Shown piece by piece: positions 7,369-14,031 of a DNA stretch of 14,031 nucleotides; position 1 is the stretch's first letter; every line of letters begins with the position of its first letter. A program made the translations under genes and the position numbers. Below the pieces are notes generated by a model. The model was not told where the DNA came from. It saw only the letters and a program-made list of their open reading frames with translations, and made no database searches. This DNA comes from Candidatus Zipacnadia bacterium (GTDB lineage: Bacteria; Armatimonadota; Zipacnadia; Zipacnadales; Zipacnadaceae), in NCBI GenBank assembly GCA_029821515.1, contig JALGTD010000011.1, positions 1 through 14,031 on the forward strand, in the 5' to 3' direction.

Positions 7369-8253
7369 TTACAAATCGATGCCGAGGTCGGCCAGGATCT
7401 TGTTAATCTTCTCCAGACAGATGCGGCTGGCGGTCTCGGCGCCGGCCGAAAAGGCTGCGCCGCCTGGCTGGTTGAGCAGAGCGGAGTCCAACTCAGTGTC
7501 AGGCCGCCAGTGTGTCTCCAGCGAGCAGGCCCCCTGATAATCCATATCCAGGAGGGCCTGGAATTGCCCGGGGTAGTCAATGTAGCCACCATCGCCGACC
7601 GGCACGCACCGCGCGCTCTCTGGAGCTTCAGTATCCTTGACTGCGTCCTTGATATGGACGTGGACGACCCACGGCTTCATCCGCCGCCAGGCGTCGGGGA
7701 AGGGCCGCTCGCCTTCTTCAGCAAAGACTTCGTTGGCCGGATCCCAGATGGCCCGCAAGCGCGGATGGTTTACTGCCTCGTAGAGCTGCACGGCTTCGCG
7801 GGCGGTGGCAATATGAGTGGAGGCTTCGTTTTCGATGCCCAGGTAGACATCTTCCTGCTCGCATATCGCCAGGGGCTCTTCAAAAGAGTCAATAAGCTGC
7901 TGCCAGACGCTACTGGCCGGTCCGGTCTTCCAGAAGGTGAAGCCGCGGATGATCTGGCAGTCCCACATATGAGCCATCTCGCAGAAGCGCCTCAGATACT
8001 GCAGATGAGTGTCGTACTGCTGCTCATCACCCAGGTCACACTTGAAGAACGGTGCCGCAATGGAGCAGATCGTCATGCCGGCGTCATCGGCAATCTGCTT
8101 GATACGCCGGCACTCCTCATCACTCAACTCCTGGGGCGGCTTATCCCACACCGAGCGCGGCTCCAGGGCAGTGACGCCGTATTCAGCACCTACCTCGACG
8201 ACCCGTTCAAAGTCCTGCGAGATCTCATCGGTGATTACACTCAGCTCAAACAT
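7369..8253 (-). CDS. sugar phosphate isomerase/epimerase family TIM-barrel protein
   Basis: Cytoplasmic TIM-barrel protein of the xylose-isomerase-like / AP-endonuclease-2 superfamily, 294 residues, about the usual length. Probable metal ligands sit at strand ends in family order: E141 in GIENEAS, D171 in IWDPAN, H200 in HVHIKD and E246 in SLETHW. Members isomerise or epimerise sugars, inososes or keto-acids, and many have no known substrate. Nothing here fixes the substrate: no sugar transporter, dehydrogenase or regulator is nearby. ATG start at 8253 with a GGTG-rich ribosome binding site about 8 nt upstream. The gap to the upstream acyltransferase is 95 bp, without a convincing promoter. 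The family is confident; the reaction is unknown. Confidence 0.88.
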   Translation of the reverse strand: MFELSVITDEISQDFERVVEVGAEYGVTALEPRSVWDKPPQELSDEECRRIKQIADDAGMTICSIAAPFFKCDLGDEQQYDTHLQYLRRFCEMAHMWDCQIIRGFTFWKTGPASSVWQQLIDSFEEPLAICEQEDVYLGIENEASTHIATAREAVQLYEAVNHPRLRAIWDPANEVFAEEGERPFPDAWRRMKPWVVHVHIKDAVKDTEAPESARCVPVGDGGYIDYPGQFQALLDMDYQGACSLETHWRPDTELDSALLNQPGGAAFSAGAETASRICLEKINKILADLGIDL

Positions 8254-8348
8254 CTATTCTTCACCACCAGATTATCTGAGATTGTGTACGCTCCCATAAT
8301 TCGCTGGCATCAGGCGACATTCCTCCAAGGCTACGAGGCGAGATGGCC

Positions 8349-9290
8349 TCAAAAGCTCACCCGCCCGATTTTGAGACGAGAATGACGCTGCATATTATGC
8401 ATCATCACGCCCACTGCGATGGAGCGCAGTCGGGCCTCGGCACTGTCGGCCCGCGAGGTCAGCACTACGGGCGCCTGAGCACCGATCAATACGCCCGCGC
8501 TCTTCCGGCTACACAGAAAGCTAAAGGTCTTGACCAGTATATTGCCTGCCTCAATATCAGGAACTAGCAGAATGTCGCACCGGCCAGCCACCTCGCCAGG
8601 AATTGCCTTGATCTGGGCGGCGGCCACAGAGATGGCATTGTCCATGGCAAAAGGACCATCCACCATGCATCGGGGAAACTGATGGCGACGAGCCATAGCA
8701 CCCAGTGCCGCAGCATCGAGTGTGGCAGGCATATTGGGGTTGACCACCTCCACCGCCGCCAGTACGCCGACCTTCGGGCAGGGGTTGTCCAGCAAGTGGG
8801 CCAGATAGACGGCATTCATTACAATAGCCGCCTTCATCTCCAGGTCGGGAGCGATATTCATCGCTCCATCGGTAACTATCAGTAGCCTTTGCTGGTCGGG
8901 ATCCTCCAGCAAGAAGGCATGGCTCATTATCGAGCCAGTACGCAAGCCCGTCTGTTTGTCCAGCACCGCCCGCAGGAAGTCATCGGTATGAATATAACCC
9001 TTCATCAACAAGTCGGCGCGGTGTTCATGGACAGCCTGAGTTGCCTGGTGGGCTGCCGACAGATCATCGGGCGCGTCTATAATTCCAACCCCATCCAAGT
9101 CCATATCAATTTCGTCGGCAACCCGTTCAATCTTGTCCTGGTCACCAACCAAAAGCCCTGTGGCAATGCCCATCTGCTGGGCCTGTTTTATCGACTCCAG
9201 TACTTCCGGCTGGCACGCGGCGGCAACAGCCACCTGGCGAGTCGGCTCGCTCTTAACCTGTTCAAAAACCTCATCAAAACTGGTGATCAT
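8349..9290 (-). CDS. ptb: phosphate butyryltransferase-family acyltransferase
   Basis: Member of the phosphate acetyl/butyryltransferase family, which exchanges CoA and phosphate on short acyl groups (acyl-CoA + phosphate = acyl phosphate + CoA). It has 313 residues, close to the 300 typical of Ptb. Family blocks seen: LLMKGYIHTDDFLRAVLDK, the VTDGAMNIAPDLEMK strand, VLAAVEVVNPNMPATLDA, MVDGPFAMDNAIS, DILLVPDIEAGN, and the C-terminal GAQAPVVLTSRADS signature. The ATG at 9290 is preferred over the in-frame start 17 codons upstream because AAGGAG lies 7 nt before it and the extra residues would overlap ispH. Only 4 nt separate it from the ispH stop, so translation is probably coupled. No butyrate or acetate kinase gene follows, although ptb is classically paired with buk. 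Acetyl or another acyl substrate is possible. Confidence 0.88.
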   Translation of the reverse strand: MITSFDEVFEQVKSEPTRQVAVAAACQPEVLESIKQAQQMGIATGLLVGDQDKIERVADEIDMDLDGVGIIDAPDDLSAAHQATQAVHEHRADLLMKGYIHTDDFLRAVLDKQTGLRTGSIMSHAFLLEDPDQQRLLIVTDGAMNIAPDLEMKAAIVMNAVYLAHLLDNPCPKVGVLAAVEVVNPNMPATLDAAALGAMARRHQFPRCMVDGPFAMDNAISVAAAQIKAIPGEVAGRCDILLVPDIEAGNILVKTFSFLCSRKSAGVLIGAQAPVVLTSRADSAEARLRSIAVGVMMHNMQRHSRLKIGRVSF

Positions 9291-9294
9291 TAGC

Positions 9295-10149
9295 TCACTC
9301 CTTATGTTTGTTATCGGCAATCTCACGCAAACGCTGAGCAACTGCCTGGACCGCTTCCAGGGGCGTTGAGGCCCCGGCGGTGATGCCCACGGTCACGACC
9401 CCATTCAGCCACTGCGGATCGAGCTCTGCCGCGGTCTCAATGTGGTGGGTAGCAGTCCCGGTAGCTCGACAGATTTGAGCCAGACGTCGAGTATTGGCGC
9501 TGTGGTACCCGCCTACTACTATCATCAAGTCAACCTGACGAGCTTTGGCCACGGAGGCCTGCTGGCGGGTGGTAGTAGCCTCACAGATAGTGTTGGCCAC
9601 GATCAGTTCTTCAACCTGGGGCAGTAGCGCCACGACCAGTGCTTCCAGACTATCACGCGGCTGAGTGGTCTGAGCAACCACGGCGACATTGGCATCAAGC
9701 GACAGTTTCTTCAGATCCTGGGAGCCTTCTACGATGATTGCCTGACCCTGGCTGTGTTCAACGATGGCCCTGGGTTCAGGATGTTCCGCTTCTCCCAGCA
9801 CCAGAACCTGGTAACCCATTTCAGTGAACTGCCGCGCCTTGCGCTGAACTCGATCAACAAAAGGACAGGTGGCATCAATTATCCGCATATTCCGAGCCTC
9901 GGCCTGCTGGTAGACTTCGGGACCCGCCCCATGGGCGCGAATCATCAGCGGGGCACCATCGGGTACCTCGTTAAGGTCGTCAGCGACCGTCAGACCGGCT
10001 TCGGCCAACTCCTCTATTACCTGGCGATTGTGGATAAGCGGACCCAGCGAGTAGACTCTGTTATGCTCACAGGTCGCCTCGTTGGCCATCTTTATAGCCC
10101 GGCGCACCCCAAAGCAAAAACCACATTCTTCCACTATACTAACTTCCAT
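9295..10149 (-). CDS. ispH: 4-hydroxy-3-methylbut-2-enyl diphosphate reductase
   Basis: Last enzyme of the MEP isoprenoid pathway: an iron-sulphur reductase turning HMBPP into IPP and DMAPP. It has 284 residues. The three cluster-ligating cysteines are present (C12 in CGFCFGV, C95 in DATCPFV, C189 in NTICEAT), as are the substrate-binding residues H40, H73, H123, E125, S217, N219 and S261, matching the E. coli pattern. There is no fusion to ribosomal protein S1, which occurs in some Firmicutes. ATG start at 10149 with GAGG 8 nt upstream. It lies 49 nt downstream of a prenyl diphosphate synthase and 4 nt upstream of ptb, so the two isoprenoid genes are probably co-transcribed and the product feeds its neighbour. 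Confidence 0.97.
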   Translation of the reverse strand: MEVSIVEECGFCFGVRRAIKMANEATCEHNRVYSLGPLIHNRQVIEELAEAGLTVADDLNEVPDGAPLMIRAHGAGPEVYQQAEARNMRIIDATCPFVDRVQRKARQFTEMGYQVLVLGEAEHPEPRAIVEHSQGQAIIVEGSQDLKKLSLDANVAVVAQTTQPRDSLEALVVALLPQVEELIVANTICEATTTRQQASVAKARQVDLMIVVGGYHSANTRRLAQICRATGTATHHIETAAELDPQWLNGVVTVGITAGASTPLEAVQAVAQRLREIADNKHKE

Positions 10150-10198
10150 CTGGTCTGCCTCGCTGTAGTAGTCGTCTACCGTAGGAGAGTGGCGGTAC

Positions 10199-11131
10199 TT
10201 AGGCCCAGCGGTCGAGCACCAGCTTCACCAGGCCTCGCCAGAACCGATGATTGTTTGGCAACATATCAGTTAGCTCCGCTGCTTGTTCAGCTAGATCCCG
10301 GGCGTACTGATGGGCTCCCTCTACTCCCACCAGCGCGGGATAAGTCTGCTTGCCGGCTTGCTTATCGACTCCTACCGGCTTGCCGAGTGTCTCGGCACTA
10401 CTGCTGACATCCAGAATGTCATCGGTGACCTGAAACAGCAGGCCCAGGGTCCGACAGTAGCTACCAATTGCCTTGATAGATTCGTCGCTGGCCTCGGCCA
10501 GAATTGCTCCTGCGCGTCCGGCTCCCTCAAACAGTTTCGCTGTCTTGTTCAAGTGGATGTACTCAAGCAACTCACGGTTCGTTCCAACCGTCTCACCGTG
10601 AATGTCGGCAAGTTCACCGCCGATGACCCCAGTTGCGCCGGCATAGGTCCCGAACTCCGCAATCACCTGGACGACAACGCGCGCCGACACTCCGTCGTTG
10701 TGCGCCTGTGCGGCCAGCGCATCGTAGGCAGCAATTATCAGGGCATCGCCGGCCAGGATGGCAGTAGCCTCGTCAAAAGCCACATGGCACGACGGACGAG
10801 CCCGGCGCAGCGAACTATCATCTATGGCAGGCAGGTCGTCGTGGATAAGCGTAGCTGTGTGCAGCAACTCAAAGCCGCAGGCAGTAGGCATAGCTATATC
10901 GGCCGGCAAGCCGAAACTCTGGGCAGACTGTAGGACAATCAGGGGCCGGATGCGCTTGCCCCCCAGCAGGCTGTAGCACATCGCCTCGCTCACCTGCTGG
11001 GCAGGCTGGCCCACCTCAGGAAGAAACCGCGGCAGGTGTTCGTCCACCCGCTGGGCAGTTTCGTTCAGCAGCCGCTTGACCAGAGCTACACTATCATCAC
11101 TGATGGAAGCAATCTTCGGATGCATAATCAC
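10199..11131 (-). CDS. ispA: short-chain prenyl diphosphate synthase (farnesyl/geranylgeranyl type)
   Basis: Head-to-tail prenyl transferase condensing IPP with DMAPP/GPP to give FPP or GGPP, precursors of undecaprenyl carrier lipid and quinones. It has 310 residues. Seen: GGKRIRP (57-63), first aspartate-rich motif DDLPAIDD (98-105, the bacterial form with two extra residues inside the motif), RRARP (109-113), NKTAKL (195-200), and the second motif DDILD (237-241). The usual GGQ block before the active site reads GGELADI (171-177). The bacterial first motif favours FPP, but GGPP cannot be excluded. The start is GTG at 11131 or ATG two codons on at 11125; neither has a strong ribosome binding site. 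It sits 85 nt after the LysM-G5 gene and upstream of ispH. The family is sure; ispA is the likely but not proven name. Confidence 0.92.
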   Translation of the reverse strand: MIMHPKIASISDDSVALVKRLLNETAQRVDEHLPRFLPEVGQPAQQVSEAMCYSLLGGKRIRPLIVLQSAQSFGLPADIAMPTACGFELLHTATLIHDDLPAIDDSSLRRARPSCHVAFDEATAILAGDALIIAAYDALAAQAHNDGVSARVVVQVIAEFGTYAGATGVIGGELADIHGETVGTNRELLEYIHLNKTAKLFEGAGRAGAILAEASDESIKAIGSYCRTLGLLFQVTDDILDVSSSAETLGKPVGVDKQAGKQTYPALVGVEGAHQYARDLAEQAAELTDMLPNNHRFWRGLVKLVLDRWA

Positions 11132-11216
11132 CGCTACCGGCGCTCAGTTGGAGAGACCACTGCCCACGCCAGCTGTTTTGTTACCCTTTGGGGAAGCAGG
11201 TAGAAGGCAATTGGGA

Positions 11217-12239
11217 CTAGTCAGAGCTTTCGCTGCTGTTCTCCCCTATTCCCACCAGGACCCTTTTCGCCTGAGGCTCTTCCAGGATAATGCCTCTAAT
11301 GGGCTCGCGCTGGATAACCCTATCGTTTTCGTAAACGACTTTGTCCCAAACCTTCTTTTTGCCAGGCTTGCCCTCGCGGGCGATCTCCCTTTCCCCTTTG
11401 GGAAGGGTGGGGGTGTAGATCTCCTGGGTCTCCGGAGGTAACTGCTTAATTCTGGTCTCTTCTTTGACCGTAACCACTGTTAAGGGAGCAGTGGCTGCGG
11501 AAACTTTCAGCTTATCACCCGGGTACAGGATACGGCTGGCCACACCCGGATTGAGCTCTTTCAACCTGAATAGAGACATACCGTGGTTGTGGGCAATTTT
11601 GGCCGGCCAGTCGCCCGCCTTGACCACGTAGGTTTTAGCAGTGGTGCCGCTTGTGGTGAGTTGCTTGACGGCAGTACCCACATCAGTGAGGATTTCATCA
11701 GCCGGCCGTGAGACCTGGGCGATGCGAACATCCTGGCGGAACTTGGGTGGCTCTAGCAGCACGGTCTCTTCCTCGCCGGCATACTTACGCTTCACTTCAT
11801 CCAGCACGCGCCTCGCTAGCTCCTCCGTAGCTATCACCACAGCCTCCCGACCATTGACCTCAATGGCGGCAGCACTCACCAACACCGAAAGCTGGGGCCG
11901 AAGTAGCTTGATCGCCTCAGGTACCGATAGAACCTCCCTGTCGCCGATGGGCCAGGAGGCGTCTTCCCACTGCTCGGCAAACGAGGCCTGCCCGGGCCGA
12001 TCCTGCTTACCCTCCTTAAGCAGCCGGGAACGGACCTGGTCAGCAGCTTTCTTACTCGCCACCAACACAGCAATATTGTCATTAATCTTGATCGTCCGAG
12101 CAAAGCGGCCCCGCCCCGCTAAAAGGACGGCAGTGAGAATAACAATCAATATGACTGCGAGCAGCAGGGCTGCCCGATATGTCCGTAGGGCCGCCTGCAT
12201 TCGTCGGTAGCGCCGATCAGTGCAGTCTTGTTGTCTCAT
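11217..12239 (-). CDS. membrane-anchored LysM and G5 domain envelope protein
   Basis: Predicted envelope protein of 340 residues that binds peptidoglycan. Seen: a basic N-terminus, one membrane helix at about 23-42, an extracytoplasmic region with the strand-rich pattern INDNIAVLVASKKAA (about 52-66) and a second region with IEVNGREAVVIATEEL (126-141), a LysM domain at about 203-246 (YVVKAGDWPAKIAHNHGMS...LNPG...YPGDKLKV), and a G5 domain at about 253-329 ending in ILEEPQAKRVLVG. The same order is found in Gram-positive-type proteins that continue into an M23 peptidase; here the chain stops soon after G5 in a Ser/Glu-rich tail. The M23 domain is in a separate gene two places upstream. ATG at 12239 is chosen because GGGGAG (12248-12253) is 8 nt upstream; the GTG two codons earlier is too close to it. 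The protein has no visible catalytic domain. Confidence 0.85.
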   Translation of the reverse strand: MRQQDCTDRRYRRMQAALRTYRAALLLAVILIVILTAVLLAGRGRFARTIKINDNIAVLVASKKAADQVRSRLLKEGKQDRPGQASFAEQWEDASWPIGDREVLSVPEAIKLLRPQLSVLVSAAAIEVNGREAVVIATEELARRVLDEVKRKYAGEEETVLLEPPKFRQDVRIAQVSRPADEILTDVGTAVKQLTTSGTTAKTYVVKAGDWPAKIAHNHGMSLFRLKELNPGVASRILYPGDKLKVSAATAPLTVVTVKEETRIKQLPPETQEIYTPTLPKGEREIAREGKPGKKKVWDKVVYENDRVIQREPIRGIILEEPQAKRVLVGIGENSSESSD

Positions 12240-12328
12240 AAGCACTGCTCCCCGTATCCCAGATCGAAAGCACTTAGCTCATTGCCTCAGTCTCCGGCTA
12301 TGGGCATAGCAGTTCGCCACATGCCGTC

Positions 12329-13639
12329 CTACCCAGCAAGCTTTTTCTCCAGTATCTCCACTGTCTGATCGACCATACTGTCATGCCACTGTCGAGCCGT
12401 CAGCGGGCCATCCAGATCAAAGCCCGGCAACTGAATATCCGGCTTAATACCGCGTTTGCCATCTTCGCCAGTTTTGCTTAGATCCCGCTTATTTGGCGTA
12501 AGATAAACAGCAGTTGACAGAGCCAATGCCGAGCCATCGTCCAGCGGGATAAGAGTCTGGACCTTGGCCTTGCCAAAGGTATTTTGTCCAACAACTGTCG
12601 CGCGATCCAAATCCTGCAGCGCGCCTGTAACAATCTCTGAGGCACTGGCGCTACCACCAGTCACCAGCACAGCCACCGGCATGTCGGCGGGCACAATCTC
12701 CTGATCAGCAAGGGCATTCAGCGGCTGCAACGGCTGGCCGCGCTCGCGGACGTAGACCACCGGCCCATCATCATAGAACAGACTGGTCACCGAGATGGCC
12801 TGATCCAGCAGCCCACCTCCATTATCACTCAGATCCAGCAGAAGGCCCTCAATATTTTCTGCCAGCAGCTCATCAATGGCTTCGCGTAGTTGTGCTTCAG
12901 CCTGCTTATTGAAAGTGTGCAGCCATACGTATCCGATCTTGTCATCAATCACTTTATGCTCCGGCGGCGGCAGAGTCACTTGCCGACGCGAGACTGAAAC
13001 TATAACCGGCTCCGTGCGCCCCTCGCGACGGAGAGTAAGAGTGACTTGTGTACCCTCGGGCCCACGAATCAACTCAGCAACCGCGCTGACGTGCTTGCCT
13101 TCCACTGACTCGCCGTCTACAGCCAGCACTACATCGCCAGGGCGAATGTCAGCTTCCGAGGCTGGCCCGCCCGGGATTATCGAAGGAATGAAAACCTCTG
13201 TTTCTCCCGCATCACCGATGGTGCGTTCGTCCAGGTAGGCGCCGATCCCCTCAAATTGGCCGGAAGCCTCGGTCTTGAACTCTTCATATTGCTCAGGGGT
13301 CATAAAGCGGCTGTAGGGATCTCCCAGAGCTGCGACCATCCCCCGAATTGCCCCATAGGTCAGCTTGGCAGGATCATCCACGGGATGGACAAAGTCGTTG
13401 AGGATCTTCTCGCGCACTTGCCAGAAAGTAGCCAGTGGCTGCAGATCGGTCCGCACTGTTATGCCTTCGCCCTGTTCCACTACTCCGGGGACAATCTGGG
13501 CTACCCGACCTACCAGACTCAGCAGCGGTTCAGTAGCTGCGGAATATCTGATACCAATTCCGGCGACAAACGAACCTGCCACGAGTACAACAATCAGTAC
13601 TATCACCCAGACTCGCACCGGAAAAGAACTTCTGTTCAT
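12329..13639 (-). CDS. S41 family C-terminal processing protease
   Basis: Membrane-anchored serine protease of the CtpA/Prc type, 436 residues. Seen: an N-terminal membrane helix (about 9-30), the S41 N-terminal helical region with YGAIRGMVAALGDPYSRFM (95-113), a PDZ domain (about 128-220, with carboxylate loop FEGIGAYL), and the S41 catalytic fold (about 232-405) with LLLDLSDNGGGLLDQA, the serine motif GSASASEI (329-336), and the catalytic Lys and Gln in FGKAKVQ (K357, Q361). Where the family usually has FGKGSVQ, this protein has FGKAKVQ. In many bacteria S41 proteases cut or control peptidoglycan hydrolases. The gene begins 25 nt after the M23 gene; this M23-S41 pairing is common next to ftsEX. 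ATG start at 13639; GGAGG lies 13 nt upstream, longer than ideal. Confidence 0.95.
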   Translation of the reverse strand: MNRSSFPVRVWVIVLIVVLVAGSFVAGIGIRYSAATEPLLSLVGRVAQIVPGVVEQGEGITVRTDLQPLATFWQVREKILNDFVHPVDDPAKLTYGAIRGMVAALGDPYSRFMTPEQYEEFKTEASGQFEGIGAYLDERTIGDAGETEVFIPSIIPGGPASEADIRPGDVVLAVDGESVEGKHVSAVAELIRGPEGTQVTLTLRREGRTEPVIVSVSRRQVTLPPPEHKVIDDKIGYVWLHTFNKQAEAQLREAIDELLAENIEGLLLDLSDNGGGLLDQAISVTSLFYDDGPVVYVRERGQPLQPLNALADQEIVPADMPVAVLVTGGSASASEIVTGALQDLDRATVVGQNTFGKAKVQTLIPLDDGSALALSTAVYLTPNKRDLSKTGEDGKRGIKPDIQLPGFDLDGPLTARQWHDSMVDQTVEILEKKLAG

Positions 13640-13664
13640 AACTTTCCACTAGCCTCCAATTAGC

Positions 13665-14031
13665 CTAGAACTTCATTGGATTGATGGATTTGCCGTATTT
13701 GCGCAGTCCAAAATGCAGATGCGGGCCGGTGGACCATCCGGTGCTGCCCACATAGCCAATGACCTGGCCGCGACTGACCGTCTGCCCCTTTTTGACCGCA
13801 AAACGCGAGCAGTGTGCGTACATCGTGGAGATGCCGCTGCCGTGGTCAACCAGTATCGTCCTACCGTAGGCATTTTGCCAGCCCACAAAAACCACCAGGC
13901 CCCTGTCAGCCACATGGATGGGCGTGCCAGTAGGACAGGCCAGATCCACCCCATCGTGGAAACGCCGCGTATGCAAAATCGGATGGATGCGCCATCCATA
14001 ACGACTGGATATCCGATAGCTGCCCCAGATC
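13665..14031 (-). CDS. M23 family peptidase (LytM/EnvC-like), C-terminal part
   Basis: C-terminal catalytic domain of a zinc metallopeptidase that cuts peptide cross-links in peptidoglycan. The frame is open to the right edge, giving 121 residues that begin IWGSYRISSRYGWRIHP. The metal and active-site residues are all present: the HDGVD block (H-x3-D), the MYAHCS histidine, and the HxH pair in GPHLHFGL. In E. coli EnvC these ligands are degenerate and the protein only activates amidases; here they are intact, so direct hydrolysis is likely. Frames beginning at the TTG near 13976 are internal, because the conserved RYGWRIHP block lies upstream of it. The N-terminal part, which in this class often has a signal peptide and coiled coil, is outside the window. 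It stops 25 nt before the S41 protease gene. Confidence 0.93.
   Translation of the reverse strand, partial: IWGSYRISSRYGWRIHPILHTRRFHDGVDLACPTGTPIHVADRGLVVFVGWQNAYGRTILVDHGSGISTMYAHCSRFAVKKGQTVSRGQVIGYVGSTGWSTGPHLHFGLRKYGKSINPMKF

Noticed and set aside
7321..7369. AGGCAG...CTGCCT inverted repeat just after the TIM-barrel stop as a terminator
   Set aside because: The loop is about 37 nt, the inner part does not pair well, and there is no T-tract.
8254..8348. A possible promoter in the 95-bp gap before the TIM-barrel gene
   Set aside because: No -35/-10 pair with acceptable spacing was found on the minus strand.
7216..8385. A 389-codon open frame on the plus strand opposite the TIM-barrel gene
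   Set aside because: It is longer than the sense gene, but the sense protein has complete family motifs and a ribosome binding site. The antisense product has no recognisable domain and also runs across two intergenic gaps.
9754..10407. A 217-codon plus-strand frame opposite ispH and the prenyl synthase
   Set aside because: It lies across two well-supported genes on the other strand and shows no family features.
12240..12310. Direct repeat AAGCACT (12240-12246 and 12268-12274) and palindrome GCTATGGGCATAGC (12297-12310) in the S41/LysM-G5 gap
   Set aside because: Short elements within an 83-bp gap. The palindrome has too small a loop and no T-run for a terminator, and nothing else marks it as an operator.

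Overview
The window holds nine complete and two partial genes of a bacterial chromosome, nearly all conserved housekeeping or cell-envelope functions. I see no tRNA, rRNA, CRISPR array, insertion sequence, phage gene or defence cassette. Reading frames are closed by clear homologues, ribosome binding sites are strong (GGAGG, AAGGAG, AGGTGA), and TTG is used as a start codon in at least three genes (rpoC, the tyrosine kinase, the DivIC-like gene). The organism cannot be named from this alone. The Ptb-type acyltransferase, the LysM-G5 envelope protein, the DivIC-like protein and the M23-S41 pair suggest a Terrabacteria-type lineage (Firmicutes, Chloroflexota or Armatimonadota-like); this is a weak inference.

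Left part (1-4398): the rpoB-rpoC transcription unit on the minus strand. Only the first 30 codons of rpoC are present, starting at a TTG that has a good Shine-Dalgarno sequence. The RpoB protein carries an extra four-cysteine zinc-ribbon-like insertion. rpoBC is not preceded by rplJ-rplL. It has its own near-consensus promoter and a leader of about 214 nt with several inverted repeats. The 351-bp region 4048-4398 contains this promoter and a divergent one, and both -35 boxes lie inside the same 9-mer, CTTGACAAG.

Middle (4399-6564, plus strand): a single fused Wzz/BY-kinase gene for exopolysaccharide control. It ends in a run of ten consecutive tyrosines and has no polysaccharide genes beside it. 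It converges on the minus-strand cluster that fills the rest of the window.

Right part (6661-14031, all minus strand, in transcription order from the right edge): an M23 endopeptidase (partial), an S41 C-terminal processing protease, a membrane-anchored LysM-G5 protein, a farnesyl/geranylgeranyl diphosphate synthase, IspH, a phosphate butyryltransferase-family enzyme, a sugar-phosphate isomerase/epimerase-like TIM barrel, and a DivIC/FtsB-like septum protein with its own promoter. The set joins peptidoglycan hydrolysis and its control, isoprenoid (undecaprenyl precursor) supply and cell division. The butyryltransferase and the TIM-barrel gene fit that theme least well.
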